Source: Takakia lepidozioides | Taxonomy: Eukaryota; Streptophyta; Takakiopsida; Takakiales; Takakiaceae | Assembly: GCA_030704615.1 (NCBI GenBank) | Contig: CM060731.1 | Coordinates: forward strand, 56,648,756-56,712,755 | Reading direction: 5' to 3' | DNA length: 64,000 bases | Part shown: one piece after another, positions 32,646 through 44,400 of the stretch | Layout of the letters: every line of letters starts with the position of its first letter | Numbering within the stretch: the stretch's first letter is position 1 | Notes under the pieces: generated by a model | Told to the model about the DNA's origin: nothing | Database searches by the model: none | Seen by the model: the letters and a program-made list of their open reading frames with translations, nothing else | Position numbers and translations under genes: made by a program

Positions 32646-34545
32646 ATGGATTGCAGAGCTGTTGCATTGCAGGGGTCAGTAGTAAGCCGAGTGTCTCAGG
32701 CTTCCCAAATATTGCATTCATCTTTTCTTACTACAGCGCACCTCGGGGTGGAAGAGATTGCAGGTTTCGGCACGTGCTTGAGAGCTTCTTGGCAACCAAA
32801 AGAGAGGAGGTGGTGTGGAGTTTTGATAAGGGCGGTGGAGAAGGGGCTTCAGACTGAAGACGAAGAAGATCTTGATGTTATTCCAGGCTCAATCACTCGA
32901 TTTCTTCCTTATTTCATGCGACGTAATTCTTGGGCTGTATTTCTAGATCCATTCCAGAACGTGGGTGAGCGCTCTGCTTCGCGATCCAACATACCCAGCA
33001 GCCTCTATGGCTTGAATCACGTGTGCACAGCAGGTGACCTAGCAGAACTACTTCGGCCAGGCTTGGGTATCTCAAGCCTCTTTCCCTTGGGTTTGAACTC
33101 AGCTGCCCTCAATGAGGACCCTATCTCACAGGACATGGGTGGTCTAATTTCCACCAATCAAACCGCGGTGTTTCCCGCAGCAACTATACCGGACATCCCC
33201 CGCCACTACTCCAAGCACGGAGCCTTTTTTAGAGAGCTGGCTAGTGGGGTTAGCTGCGGACCCCAGGGCTTTCAGGATTCTGTGAGTTTTCCACTGCATA
33301 TCTCTCCAAAGTCAATAATATCTAGGCTTACAGCGCCATCAGTAGATATGGCCGGGTGTACCAGGTCCGCAGCCCCAGATCTCGCTCCTCAAGTCTCCTA
33401 CGGCGCACATTCAAGGCCTCAAGCAGAGCTGTGTGCAAAAAATGCAGAGTGCGTGACCGTGGAGGATTTGGGATCCATAGGAGGCCTTGGTATGTGGCTC
33501 ACCGAGCGGCTGCCCTCCGGCAGGTCTCAAATCGCTTTGTGGGGAACGGCGCCGGGGACCAAACGCGTGGCCAACCTTTGGACAGAGCTGGTTGAAGGAG
33601 AGATCTCACTGGAGGATGCTCGACCGCCCAAGCGGACTGTGCATGTTGCAAGGGTGAAGATCAGAAACGAGGCGGGTTTGTATCTGATCGAAGCTTATCA
33701 GGTACTGCATTTCTGAATGTTATGTTCTTACCCAGCCTAGCCTCAATTAGGGTTAGCATAGCAGGCCAAGGTACTTTTGTTTTCCCAACAGAATTTCCCT
33801 GTATGTTTGAATAGTATTTGTGTCATCAGGACCCTACAAGTAATCTCCATTGGCCATTGTCAACTTGCTACTATCCTGCTGTTTAAACCTGGGTGCCAAA
33901 TCAGTTACGTCAATTACCCTCAAGTGGAGTTATCGCCTTTGAAGCACTACAAGTTGGGCTGATCAAGCTTCAGCCGGCCCACATGGGAGTTGGTCTCTGT
34001 CCTTTTTCAGCGGTGCTCAAGGACCTGATGATGAAGGTGTGCCAGCTGTCATAGAGGTTCTAGCTTGCCTGTCTTTTTTCCATTGTATGTGCTCAACTTG
34101 GCTTGATGATTTTGTGGTTCAGGAGATGGCAGATGGCCAGACCCGGGTGAGAAATCGACCCCTTTCTGAGAAAATGCGGCCTGGTGAGAACGTGGAAGAT
34201 GCATGTTTGCGCGGCATTGTTGAGGAGCTTGGTTACCAAATGGGGGGTCGAGATAGAGTGTCTGTGCTGCCTGAAACGTACACGCGAGAGGAGGAAGAAC
34301 GGGAATCATTTTCCTACCCAGGGTTGTTAACGCGCTATGTCATACATACTATGGTTGCGTTGGTGAAACAGCTTCCAGATGCTGAGTTCTCCACGGTCGA
34401 GAATGAAGGGACCCAGACAAATGGAGGGCTAGTTGCATCTGCTGCAGGAGATGCCTCAGGCAATGGGAGTTTAAAACATGAGGAATGTGCTCTTGGTGTG
34501 AAGAGGCACTTTTGGAGATGGATATCTGAAAGCGAATTACCCTAA
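32646..34545 (+). CDS. Nudix-hydrolase-like plant protein, two exons (about 492 aa)
   Basis: Exon 1 32646-33701 and exon 2 34123-34545 join in phase across a GT-AG intron (CAG/GTACTG to TTCAG/GAG). ATG 32646 opens a Ser/Ala-rich N-terminus that could be a plastid transit peptide. The C-terminal third is conserved in style: VHVARVKIRNEAGLYLIEAYQ, then RPLSEKMRPGE, a Nudix-box-like segment with RGIVEELG, SYPGLLTRYVIHTM, and HFWRWI near the end. The Nudix box normally reads REUxEExG; here the first Glu is Gly and the leading Gly is missing, so catalysis of nucleoside-diphosphate-linked substrates is doubtful. Substrate unknown. The gene looks intact. Confidence 0.7.
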
Positions 34546-34902
34546 ATTGTGATGAAATAGTTGGCACCCTTTTTCACTCCTTACACGCGGTTTTCCTAGG
34601 TTTCCCACCTTTTCTCTCCCGCTCTCTTTCACTCTCTTTATTCTTTCGTATGTGTCATGTATCTGTTACTGTTTGATGTGTATAGCCCATCGATTTTGCC
34701 TGCAAATTCTATGTAGGTCTGCATGGTTTCCAAGAGACCAGAGACGGTTGGAGTGGAAAATAAATTGGCAACATTTAGTGGTCCATTTGAAGGACTCGAG
34801 ACATGTAATGGTTTGAACAGTATCTACCATTGCCAGCATTCTGCTGCTGGTTTCAGATTGGTCCATTGTTTGGTTTTTTCTCTGTCTCACTCTCTCTCAC
34901 AC
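34546..34902. other. 3' flank of the Nudix-like gene
   Basis: Short frames only; presumed 3' UTR and intergenic DNA. Confidence 0.4.
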
Positions 34903-35107
34903 ACGCAGCCCAGGCCCTTTTGGAGCCTTGTTATTGGGCAAACCACACAGCAGATTGACCCTTGTGTGAAGGGATTTCTAGTGGATATCTGGAAAACTCG
35001 GATTAATCATCTGTTTCACTACCGGCCCCAGCCCTGACAAAGGTAGTTTCTGTCCCTTTGTGTTCCTCTCAAACTGAGCGAAGGCTACGGCAAACGGCTT
35101 ATGCGTA
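34903..35107 (+). mobile_element. Retroelement 3'-end fragment, same repeat as 39053-39300 (minus)
   Basis: Encodes QQIDPCVKGFLVDIWKTRIN; the minus strand at 39240-39150 gives QQIDACVKGFLQDIWKTRIN. Both copies end at the same point, near GGCAAACGGCTTATG here and its complement at 39053. Here a CA microsatellite follows. The fragment probably comes from the 3' end of a non-LTR element. Confidence 0.65.
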
Positions 35108-36320
35108 CATTCTCACACACACACACACATACATCAGCAATGTTATTCACCATGATAGGACTGACAATTGGAGAGGCCCTGCCTGCTCTTATCTCCCCCT
35201 GGGGCTGGCTGGACTTTCCACGGTTGCTGGTCATCAGCTTCTGTGAGCACAGCGTTGGACAGCAAATCCCATGCGCAGCAGCTGCTCCTCTGATTACTCG
35301 TCAACCAAGTTGCAGTCCTCAACAGTCAGTTCGTTAACGAACAGTCGTTGTGCGCTTCGAACTCGAGGGCAGAAGCGGATGGATGGAGCCAACACGATAC
35401 AAGTGTCTCACTCGGTGCGGTGATGACTGGCGACAAGCCAGCAGGCGCCACGTGAAGATTTCCGTGGGATGCCAATCCAGGTTGCCAACGTGTCGAGCAA
35501 TGCTCTACACACTTGCCTGTGTCTATCTTTCCCCTATATTCGGCAGCCTGGCAACGGCAGCCTTGGGGGGACGTTCAGACTAGATAACCGAATCTCTCTT
35601 TCCTCTTCAACGTACTGCGTCTCTCTCTTGTTTGTGTCTTGTTGTTTCAGGCTTCTAAAGTATCTGGAACCGTGAGCAGATTTTCCTAATTGCATTACTC
35701 TCTCTGTCTCTCACTCGTTGTTCCCTCCCTGTGTCTCTCCTATCGTGCCAGGTTGTTTTTATCTCTCCTGTCGGCCTTCTCGATTGCCGTCGCATTCACC
35801 ATCTGTTCTGAAGAGGTGACATGATCTTTCCTTCTCATTTGGGGTTGCGTGATCATAGACGTCGGGTGCTTAGGAGCACATGGAAACGACGTGTCGGGGG
35901 TTGTGGCTTTGTTTGTCTAGGGAGGTGCCTGTCTGCATTAATTTTGTCTGCAGTTGAGATCAGTGATGTGGCAATTTCTAGTGGAGGTGAAAGTCTTGAA
36001 TGTGTGCCGAGTTATTTTGGATTGCAGTACACGGAATTTGTTGCCTGGGTCCTTGCTTGGACTTATTTGCACTTATTCTGTCCACGTACTTGAGTTGCTC
36101 TGAGGTTTAGGTGGGGATATTGCAATCTTAGAAGATATGTTCGTGACGTAATTGTTCTTGCTTACTGTGGTGTCTGAAGTAATGCCGGATACTGAAGGAC
36201 ACTAGACTAGACTTTAGACATTAAACTAGACTGGAAGCAGGAGTCACAGGTTGAGCTTGGACATACAGTTGGCATTATCGTTTCAACCGGTGCCAAGGTT
36301 TCAACCGTGTCTGCAAGGAT
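35108..36320. other. Intergenic, no feature seen
   Basis: Contains a CA run at about 35113-35130 and a TC-rich stretch around 35690-35745. Frames are short. Confidence 0.5.
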
Positions 36321-37010
36321 ATGTTTCTCATTTTCGGTGCTTGTGTGGTGATGCCATGGAACAGGAAGACTATCAAGACTATGATAATGACAGACTTTGA
36401 AGACCGCGAGCTCACAGTCGAACCGTGTGGGCTGCCATTTGGGGAGCCAGATATGGCCATACCAGTACCCGTCACCACCAACACGGCAGAGATGGGCCCC
36501 TTGGATATCGGCCACAAGGAATCCGTCTACTCCATCGTCGACGACGGGTATGTAGCTGTCCCAACCTGCTCTCTAGTGCTCTTCTTCCTCCCTCCCCGCT
36601 GTCCTCGATTCCCTCTAACGCTATCGTCCGTCTTCGTTTCGTTCGTCCATAACGACAGGGCCTTCGACGAAGCAAGCCCGACGCCCGACAGACACACCGT
36701 CTACTTCGACTACGCCGCCGCCGGCCACCAATGCGCCGGAGGGGGGGCGGATTTCGACATGGAAGTACCCATTTCCGGCGATGACATAATCCGGGCCGGT
36801 GGGCTCGGCGCCCGCGACGATCTGGACAGCTTTCTTCCGTCGGCCGTGGACGCGACGGACGTGGAGCAGTCGTTGGTGGACGCCCTGGACTACGAGGATT
36901 CCGGCGACGGCAAACCTTTCCCCGTGTCCCGACCTGGCCTTGGAGCCGTGATCGACGTTCCCGGCGACATTAGGGTTCCGTGTGGAGCCACTCATCCCGC
37001 AGCAGCGTGA
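36321..37010 (+). CDS. Acidic protein of unknown function, possibly two exons
   Basis: Open from ATG 36321. A GT-AG intron of 111 bp (36548-36658) with the donor GTATGT would join DIGHKESVYSIVDDG to AFDEASPTPDRHTVYFDYAA; since its length is a multiple of three and it has no stop, both forms are open. The second part is unusually GC-rich and acidic (ISGDDIIRAGG, VDATDVEQSLVDALDYED). No domain recognised. It could be a small nuclear or regulatory protein, but that is a guess. Confidence 0.4.
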   Translation: MFLIFGACVVMPWNRKTIKTMIMTDFEDRELTVEPCGLPFGEPDMAIPVPVTTNTAEMGPLDIGHKESVYSIVDDGYVAVPTCSLVLFFLPPRCPRFPLTLSSVFVSFVHNDRAFDEASPTPDRHTVYFDYAAAGHQCAGGGADFDMEVPISGDDIIRAGGLGARDDLDSFLPSAVDATDVEQSLVDALDYEDSGDGKPFPVSRPGLGAVIDVPGDIRVPCGATHPAAA

Positions 37011-37502
37011 AGCACGCACCCGCACAACACGCCCATTCGAGTCCGTCACTGCATTGTTGGACACGACCGAGGGGTTTAGTGTTCAAACTCAGGAGCCGCA
37101 TGCCAATGTGTGGGTTGTGTGGACAATGGGTGGGTGAGGGAGGGTGGCACCCTAATGTCATCAACAGCTGTGTAGGGGTAGCGGGAACAGTTATGTACAA
37201 AATGCTCAGGAGCTTAGCAAGTTAGAAAGTTAGATGTAGTGTAAGTTAGAGTGGCAGGCTAGACGATGGTACCCATGTGACACATGGTTTTGCAAGTGCC
37301 ACTGTGTGAAATCTGTCACCAAGACTCTTTTTTTGTCAAGTAATAGCAGCTCATAGCAGTGACAGTTATCTGTTTCAAATATGGCATCATGGAGCTTCAG
37401 GAGAAGTAAACAGAATCAGGGACAAGACATGGTAATAGACAACTGTGCACTTGCTGTAATATAACATTCATAAAACACTCATGTTCTGAGTATCTTTTTC
37501 TC
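37011..37502. other. Intergenic, no feature seen
   Basis: Short frames only. Confidence 0.5.
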
Positions 37503-38099
37503 TTTTTTTTTTTTTTTTTGGAAAGTTCTGAGTACAGGGATAAAGGCCTTGGATATTTATTAAAAGATGGATGAAGCAACAATAAACTGGAAAAAATAAC
37601 CACCCTGGAGCTGCGAAGGTTTATTGGGGGCTACCATCTCGTAACCATAATTCCAAGAGACCACAAGAAGGAAAGAGAGAAAATGCATGAAAGAGCCAAA
37701 TGCATCGCAGCGCCCAAAAAAAGTAAATATGTGCAGATGGACTGCAAGCCTGCAAACAAAAACTAGGGCAGAAGCTGAAAGCGGATAGTAAGCAGCCAAC
37801 TAACAACCAGAACTGCAAAGACAGAGAGCAGGCGAGCCTAAAAGTTGAAGGTAATCTTCCTACCTTCATAACTGCAAAGCCAGATAACGGTTGAGCCTGA
37901 AAACAACAGAGTCTAGAAACAACAGAAGTCAATGGCGAGCCCAATGCGCTAAAGATGAACACTAAAACTTAAGATGAGCCCTGGATGTAGAATCCCTAGC
38001 GCGTTGTGCCTCCAGTTGAAGTCACACTCTTCCCCATCAACCCGAGATTTCCCATTGGGGGGAAAGGTTTACTTTCCAGCGCATTGTTGTGTCGGACAG

Positions 38100-39044
38100 T
38101 CTAGTGCCGAGGAGGTCATTCTTGCACCAGGAGATATCAAACTTCTTGAGAAGCGTCGCCCTGCGCCGTTCTGAAGCTTGGGGAAGAGCTGCACACAAAG
38201 CTAGCCAGGCTTTCCTCCCCTCAATTCTCAGATCTATATAAACATTAAACAGAATGGACACTAAGGGATTTTCCTTGAAAAATCCAGGCACATCTGGCCT
38301 TCCAGATTGCCCACAAAGAATGAGCACGCTAGCAACCCCACACTGGGCATTTAAACATACTCCCACCCTGCCCACAATTAAGAAGAAAGAGGGGGGGGAG
38401 GGGTAGGAGATTAAGGAAGAGATTCCCAGTTCAAATAGAAACGGATGACCAGGGACCAAGCTCTCTTTGCCAAAAGACAAGCCACCAGACAGTGTTCCAG
38501 GGTTTCTTGATTTCTTGATTTCCTGAGCACATGTCACAATCCACATTATCAGTTCCCATAAACATTCTTGGAGATGAGCAAGAGCCTTGGAATCCATTTT
38601 GCGAGCAAGGCTGAGATCTGCGAGGTTGGATCTATGATACCAAGACCACCTTTACTTTTAGGCTGGCAGAGTTGCTTCCAAGAAACCAAAGCTCTCTGTT
38701 GTGGGCTGGCTAGGGTAGCACCCCAAAGAAAGTTGCATCAAAGCCTTTAAACGTTTGGTGAGCTCTGGACCAGGGGACCAAACAGCAGCAGGAAACCAAA
38801 ATGCAGCCAACAAGACCTGATTGAGCACCAGTGCTCTGCCTGCCAGTGACAACATAGCCGAGCTCCAATAGATGAGCCTCTGCTTTACTTTCCTGAAAGT
38901 GCCCTCAATCCGTTGCTCATGCGTGAGATTGTGACCCATCTGATACCCCAGCAGCGTGTGGGAGGAGCCCTCGGGCAGCCAACGCAACCCTAACTCCTCA
39001 CCCCATGCTTGGCAATGCCGAGAAGAAGAATTTTCTTGCAACAA
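38100..39044 (-). pseudogene. LINE ORF2 middle and C-terminal part
   Basis: Contains LGLRWLPEGSSHTLLGYQMG, VKQRLIYWSSAMLSLAGRAL and VLNQVLLAAFWFPAAVWSPG, the usual connection after the RT palm in plant L1 elements. A shifted frame then gives the C-terminal Cys/His region (ETLEHCLVACLLAKRAW) and AWLALCAALPQASERRRA. It has several stops and frame changes. Confidence 0.7.
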
Positions 39045-39052
39045 AGATTGTA

Positions 39053-39460
39053 CTCATAAGACGTTGTTTGCCGTAGCTTTGTGGCCAGTGACCCCGCGCC
39101 CAGTTTGAGCGGGAACAAAAGGGACAGAACCTACCTCTGTCAAGGGCTGACGTTGGTAGTAAGACTTACCTTCATATAAAGAATTAATCCGGGTTTTCCA
39201 TATATCCTGTAGAAATCCCTTCACACAAGCATCAATCTGTTGTGTGTGATTTGCCCAAAAACTAGGCCTCAGGAGGGCCTGGGCTTTTGGCTCAGCCTCG
39301 AGACTTTCAAAGTTGGTAAACAGGGGTACAAGAACAATTCCCTTGATAGAGTTGAAGAGAGCGTCTCTTTGGTGAGAGAACCCCGGACAGTGTATCAGAA
39401 AATGAATATTGTCTTCAGATTGCCCACACAATGGGGAATTGCAGCAAAGAGAGCATTCCT
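39053..39460 (-). mobile_element. Retroelement C-terminal fragment nested in the LINE
   Basis: The minus strand reads CGQSEDNIHFLIHCPGFSHQ, a Cys/His finger typical of the end of another LINE ORF2, then QQIDACVKGFLQDIWKTRIN and a tail to 39053. It interrupts the L1 between its RT palm and connection regions. The last 200 bp are also found at 34903-35107 on the other strand. Confidence 0.6.
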
Positions 39461-39479
39461 ATGGACTTATCCCAATTCA

Positions 39480-39790
39480 CCATGAGACCAGAGGCTAGAC
39501 AGAACTGATTTAGAGCCAAAAGGGCTCTCTCTATGTTATCGAGCCAGGAATTATCCAAAAGAAGAGTCGTGTCGTCGGCATACATAGAAAGCTTCACCAT
39601 CGTTGGCCGGTCTGCTTGAGCTGGGGGCAGGTGGAGCCCCACAATATCATCCTTCTGATCCCAATGGTGCCCCAAAGTATCCACGGCAATTAGAAACAAA
39701 AAAGGGGCCAATCGACATCCCTGGCAAACCGATCTAGAGAGTGGGAACGAGTCAGAGACAACCCCATTCAACATAACTTTGTTGGAGGTG
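39480..39790 (-). pseudogene. LINE reverse transcriptase fragment with YADD active site
   Basis: The minus-strand frame starts MLNGVVSDSFPLSRSVCQGC (QG motif), continues LAPFLFLIAVDTLG, then LSMYADDTTLLLD, the catalytic box, and ASGLMVNWDKS. This is the RT palm of a non-LTR retrotransposon. The N-terminal half and the endonuclease are absent. Confidence 0.85.
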
Positions 39791-39791
39791 T

Positions 39792-40872
39792 GTCGTGCGC
39801 ATACATATTGCTACACAACTACATCGATGTCCAAAACCACACAACATATGTGCACACCAAACACTAGTCTATCACTAGTCCACCACTAGTGCACCACTAG
39901 GATGCCACTAGACAACCACTAGTCACCACTAGTGCAGCCACTAGTCCACCACTAGGCTGCCACTAGCCACCACTAGTACAGCCACTAGTCCACCATTAGG
40001 CTGCTACTAGTCCACCACTAGTGCAACCACTAATCCAACCACTAGGCTGCCACTAGCCACCACTAGTGCAGCCATTAGTCCAACCACTAGGCTGCCACTA
40101 GTCCACCACTAGTGCAGCCACTAGTCCAACCACTAGGCTGCCACTAGCCACCACTAGTGCAGCCACTAGTCCACCCACTAGGCTGTCACTAGCCACCACT
40201 AGTGCAGCCACTAGTCCATCACTAGGCTGTCACTAGCCACCACTAGTGCAGCCACTAGTCCAGCACTAGGCTGCCACTAGCCACCACTAGTGCAGCCACT
40301 AGTCCACCCACTAGGCTGCCACTAGCCACCACTAGTACAGCCACTAGTCCACCATTAGGCTACTACTAGTCCACCACTAGTGCAACCACTAGTCCAACCA
40401 CTAGGCTGCCACTAGCCACCACTAGTGCAGCCATTAGTCCAACCACTAGGCTGTCACTAGTCCACCACTAGGCTGCCACTAGTCCACCACTAGTGCAGCC
40501 ACTAGTCCAACCACTAGGCTGCCACTAGCCACCACTAGTGCAGCCACTAGTCCACCCACTAGGCTGTCACTAGCCACCACTAGTGCAGCCACTAGTCCAT
40601 CACTAGGCTGTCACTAGCCACCACTAGTGCAGCCATTAGTCCAACCACTAGGCTGTCACTAGCCACCACTAGTGCAGCCACTAGTCCAGCACTAGGCTGC
40701 CACTAGCCACCACTAGTGCAGCCACTAGTCCACCCACTAGGCTGCCACTAGCCACCACTAGTGCAGCCACTAGTCCAACCACTAGGCTGCCACTAGCCAC
40801 CACTAGTGCAGCCACTAGTCCACCACTAGGCTGCCACTAGCCACCACTAGTGCAGCCACTAGTCCATCACAA
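39792..40872 (-). repeat. Inverted LTR fragment expanded into a CTAG minisatellite
   Basis: The left end (39792-39870) is the reverse complement of the 3711-3780 block of the Ty3 LTR. The rest is about 1 kb of CCACTAGTGCAGCCACTAGT-type units of about 43-50 bp, with variants such as CCACTAGGCTGCCACTAGCC. It ends at CATCACAATTG, the complement of the LTR start seen at 3602. Its orientation is opposite to the gag-protease-methyltransferase element that follows. Confidence 0.85.
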
Positions 40873-41739
40873 TTGTCAAGTTATTTTATCAGCCTGCAGG
40901 TAATTTCTTTGGACAGAATGTTGTTGGGGCCTATATGTACCTCTATTTGCTCCATTTTTGAACCTTCAGCAAATGGTGTGGTTTCCTGAGGTGGTTCCAT
41001 TCGGAGGAATGGCTGGTGGACGTAAGGAGGCACTGGCGGAGACCCTGTGGAGGCTTGCATGGGGCCTTGGAGGCCAAGTTTCATGAGCTCGTGGAGGGCG
41101 GTTTGAGGAGTGTCTACAAGATGCTCTCATGGTCATGCAAGTGAGAGAAGAGAGGAAAAAAAAAAAAGGGTGTTGGGATGAGAGCGTGCTTGGGATAGGC
41201 ATTGCTCTAGTTTCTCTTCCTCGTAGCTTTCTACCTTCTCTGTAGGCCGAGACATTTCCGTAGGTGGAGGCAAGAGTCAGTCCGGGTTTGGGCTGGGTTG
41301 CAGGAGCGACATTGTGGAGAGATTTTTGGTGTGGGGGAGTTGTTGTTTTCATTCTTGTGTTTGAATCCCTTCCACACTTGCATGCTTGATTGTGCGCCAT
41401 GCTAGTTTTGTGTGGGCGCTTGATTTTATCGGTGGTGGACTCGGGCTTTATCGCCGATCCCACCCTAGAGCATGTTGTCGATGGTGAGGCTAGGTTGATG
41501 ACCAGTCAGACCATCTTTGTTTCTCCTGTGGTGAGGTTGGAGGTGATGACCAGCCAATCATAGGAGTGCCTGCGGTGGATGCAGGTGCAGGTGCAGGTGC
41601 AGGTGCAGGTGCAGGCTATGTTAGGAACCTAGTATTCCAAACCATAAGCCGCATCAGGTTCTCTACTCGGTTACCTTGTGGAAAGGGGGTTAGAGACATG
41701 TTCATGACCGGTTGAGTGTCAGTTTGTCAACACGGAGGT
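40873..41739. other. Presumed 5' leader of the downstream Ty3 element
   Basis: No clear gene. A minus-strand frame at 40966-41463 has no recognisable domain. A GCAGGT hexamer repeat lies at 41581-41617. No primer-binding site for a plant initiator tRNA was seen. Confidence 0.4.
41581..41617 (+). repeat. GCAGGT hexanucleotide microsatellite
   Basis: About six tandem copies of GCAGGT starting at GATGCAGGTGCAGGTGCAGG. Confidence 0.9.
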
Positions 41740-41890
41740 GCCACTAGTTGCTGGGAAAAGTGCCGGTACGAGCACTAGCGATACTAGCGGTTATGCGAGA
41801 CGAGGTGTGCGGTTTAGGCCACCTTCACCTCCTGTGTCTTCTACGGAAGGTTCTGATTCGGATTGTGAATAAGGAAGACTCACACCGGCG

Positions 41891-43307
41891 GTGCAAGTTG
41901 TTTCCTTGCCATTGCTGTGTGACACAGTGGAGGAGATGTATGGAGCCACCAAGGGGCCACGAAGGTACTTTGGGGCGGTGGGCACCATTGAGTTGGATGA
42001 TTTTATCCAAGAGTTTAGTTGGTGTGACTTGCAGCAAATGCGCAATCCACAACTGTTTACGCCTTTCATGGCATGGAAGGGGCTGTTTCAGCACCTTGAG
42101 GGGCCGCCCATGGACAATTACCATGAGTTTAGGCGGGGGCACGATGTTGAGATCGAGGAGTGGAGGATGTACTGGTCACCCGACTATGTCTCCATCACTA
42201 GAGGCACTAGAGGCACAAGGGCAGCAGCCACACCGGCAGTTGCACCAGCAGCAGCACCCACAACAACAACTTCCACGAGCAGTAGTAGGACTAGTGGTAC
42301 AGCAACTACGACGGCCACCCAAGCTACTTCTGCACCAGCACCAGTGGCGGTGCCTACCTTCAACCCTGTTGTGGAGTTCTTCGAAGAGTTGAGAAGGAAC
42401 TACCAAGGGGTGAGGACAGAGAAGTTGAGGAGCTTGCAAGAGTTCTAGAGGAAGCCTACTGAGAGCTTGAGGGAGGCTTTCACTGGCATGAGGCGCTTGA
42501 TAAATGTAACCCAAGGGGTTACGGAGGCTCAGGCAGTCCAGTTCTGGTACGAGATATTGGACAATGAGCTGAGGAGAAGGGTGCGGGATGCAACTCTCCT
42601 ACAAGCGGCCCAACCCACCTTAGCAAATGTGTTTTTGCTGGCAGAGCGGATAGAGCTCAACATAGTGGAGGAACGAGTGGTCATGGTGGGATTTGCTAAG
42701 GAGGCACCACGGGGTAGTGGTGCTCCTAGCCAGCCACTACCTTAACGGGCTCAAGGCAGCAAGGGAGCTCAGGTGAAGCCCAGGGAAGAACAGAGAGGAC
42801 CTGAGATGCAGGGGTCTCTCCCTTCATTTGTAAGCCAACAACGGGCGGATGTGGTGTGCTGGACATGTGGAGGACCCCATGTCAAGAAGGATTTCCCAGA
42901 GGGAGGCAATGGTTTGGCACCGACACAGCCTGCACAGTTGCAGTGTGGGCATTGCGGCAGGTACGGGCATAGAGAGGCTTAGTGCTATGGTTTGCACCCT
43001 GAGTTGCGCCAGGCCAGTTCCAAGGGAACAATGGTGGCCGGGGGCGAGGTGGAGCAGCCAGAGAGGACGAGGTGGCCACGCACGAGGTGCAGGCCAAGGG
43101 CAAGCTCAACATGGCCAAGGACGCGGAGGTCAGGGTGGTGACCAAGGCATGGCCAACCGGCTTCAGCAGCTAGAGCAGAGGCTCGCTGCCATGGCCATAG
43201 CTCAGGTGGTACCGGCTCGAAGGCCAGATGGTCCACCTCCTCCTCCTGAAGGAGGAGACATGGGAGGCATGGGATTCATGTGCAGGGCAGCACTACCACT
43301 AGTGTAG
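41891..43307 (+). pseudogene. Gag polyprotein of the methyltransferase-bearing Ty3 element
   Basis: Frame 1 (41891-42448) has YFGAVGTIELDDFIQEFSW, a Thr/Ala-rich linker and NPVVEFFEELRRNYQGVRTE; frame 2 (42467-42745) has FWYEILDNELRRRVRDATLL, the conserved retrotransposon gag core. Then come two CCHC-type knuckles, CWTCGGPHV (last ligand replaced) and CGHCGRYGHREA followed by a stop and Cys, and a coiled coil with GMANRLQQLEQRLAAMAIA. It packages element RNA. Stops at 42448 and 42982 break the frame. Downstream, 43280-43450 is Thr-rich because of ACCACT repeats. Confidence 0.75.
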
Positions 43308-43999
43308 GGTACACCCTACCACTTGGGTGGGGCACCCACTACCACTAGGGGTGCGACTACCACTACCACTGTGGGTGGGGCACCACTACCACTAGTGCCG
43401 AGCAGCACTACCACTACCACTATGTGCGGGGCAGGACTATCACTAGTGCAAGTGGAGTCAGCTGCGGCAATGACTCGAGGAGCAGCACGAGTTCCTGAGC
43501 CACGGGGTGCGGAGGTGGAGTTGGATCCACAGCGTGGGGAGGCAAGCCGTCAGGCCAGGCTTCTTCAGTCATTCACATTGGCGGAGATAGTGTCGACTCC
43601 GTCCATGGCACCTAGTTCTCGCCCGACTGTTACCAAGGCGGAGGTTACTATGCCATTGGGGAGAGCTACACGGGCAGCACCAATACCTAGTGTTGCCAAG
43701 GCTACGGCAGCTAGTGTGCTGCTGGGGGCGGCCACAGCTGTGTGCCAGGCTCCATTGTTCTCGGCTACCATGATTGCGACGCCGGGGATAAGACCAGCTG
43801 AGGTGTTCAGGCTGGCAGCGACACTCTGTGAGAGTGGGGAGGTTACTTCATCTTCTGCGGGAGATAGTGGGAGGTGTAGTGCCGGAGGGATCCTCGGATG
43901 TGAGGGTCAAGACTGCCCCGGCGGCGCCATGGCAAGCTGCAGCTGCCAGGTTGATGGAGTTGTCAGCTAGGCCAGCCATTGAGCGCGCCATGGTGACAC

Positions 44000-44400
44000 C
44001 TGGAGTTGTCATATTAGACAACCAGGATGGCATTTTCTGTTTGAGTGGACCGGCAGGCAAGAGGTACCGGCCATTGCGGGTCTTGTTGGACTCGGGAGCT
44101 CAGCCATTGATGCTGGGCAGAGCTGCTATTGCAGGCTTGGGCCCACGGAGGCGGATATGGAGTCGTGCCCTTTCCAGATACAGACATCGCTGGAGATCAG
44201 CAGCAGCTCGAGGCATGACACACGGCGTGAGTTGGCTATCAGACTACAGCTGGATCATCCTAAGATGGCTCAGTGATGAGAGCCAAGGCCATTGTGACAG
44301 ACGCGGTCTCGTACGATGTCCTTGTTGGTGGGACAGTATTGTACCCCATGGGCTTCACCCTGGATTTTTGGGAGGAGTCAGCTTCCTATAGGCCTGGATG
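44000..44400 (+). pseudogene. Aspartic protease of the methyltransferase-bearing Ty3 element
   Basis: LRVLLDSGAQPLMLGRAAIA contains the DSGA active site. A shifted frame gives DAVSYDVLVGGTVLYPMG and FTLDFWEE, the C-terminal part of the fold. It lies after gag and before the methyltransferase; it would process the polyprotein. A frameshift splits it. Confidence 0.7.

Larger units (their letters stand above)
37503..39790 (-). mobile_element. L1-type LINE, minus strand, 5'-truncated
   Basis: A T run at 37503-37520 is the poly-A tail of a minus-strand element. Going up in coordinate: 3' UTR-like sequence (37521-38100), ORF2 C-terminus with a zinc-finger-like ETLEHCLVACLLAKRAW near 38450-38500, the RT connection (38658-39044), a foreign insert (about 39053-39460), then RT with the YADD box (39480-39790). 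It is cut at 39790 where an LTR fragment begins. Frames are interrupted in several places. Confidence 0.8.

Noticed and set aside
40966-41463. Minus-strand 165-aa protein
   Set aside because: Low-complexity, no domain, and lies in the likely leader of a plus-strand element.
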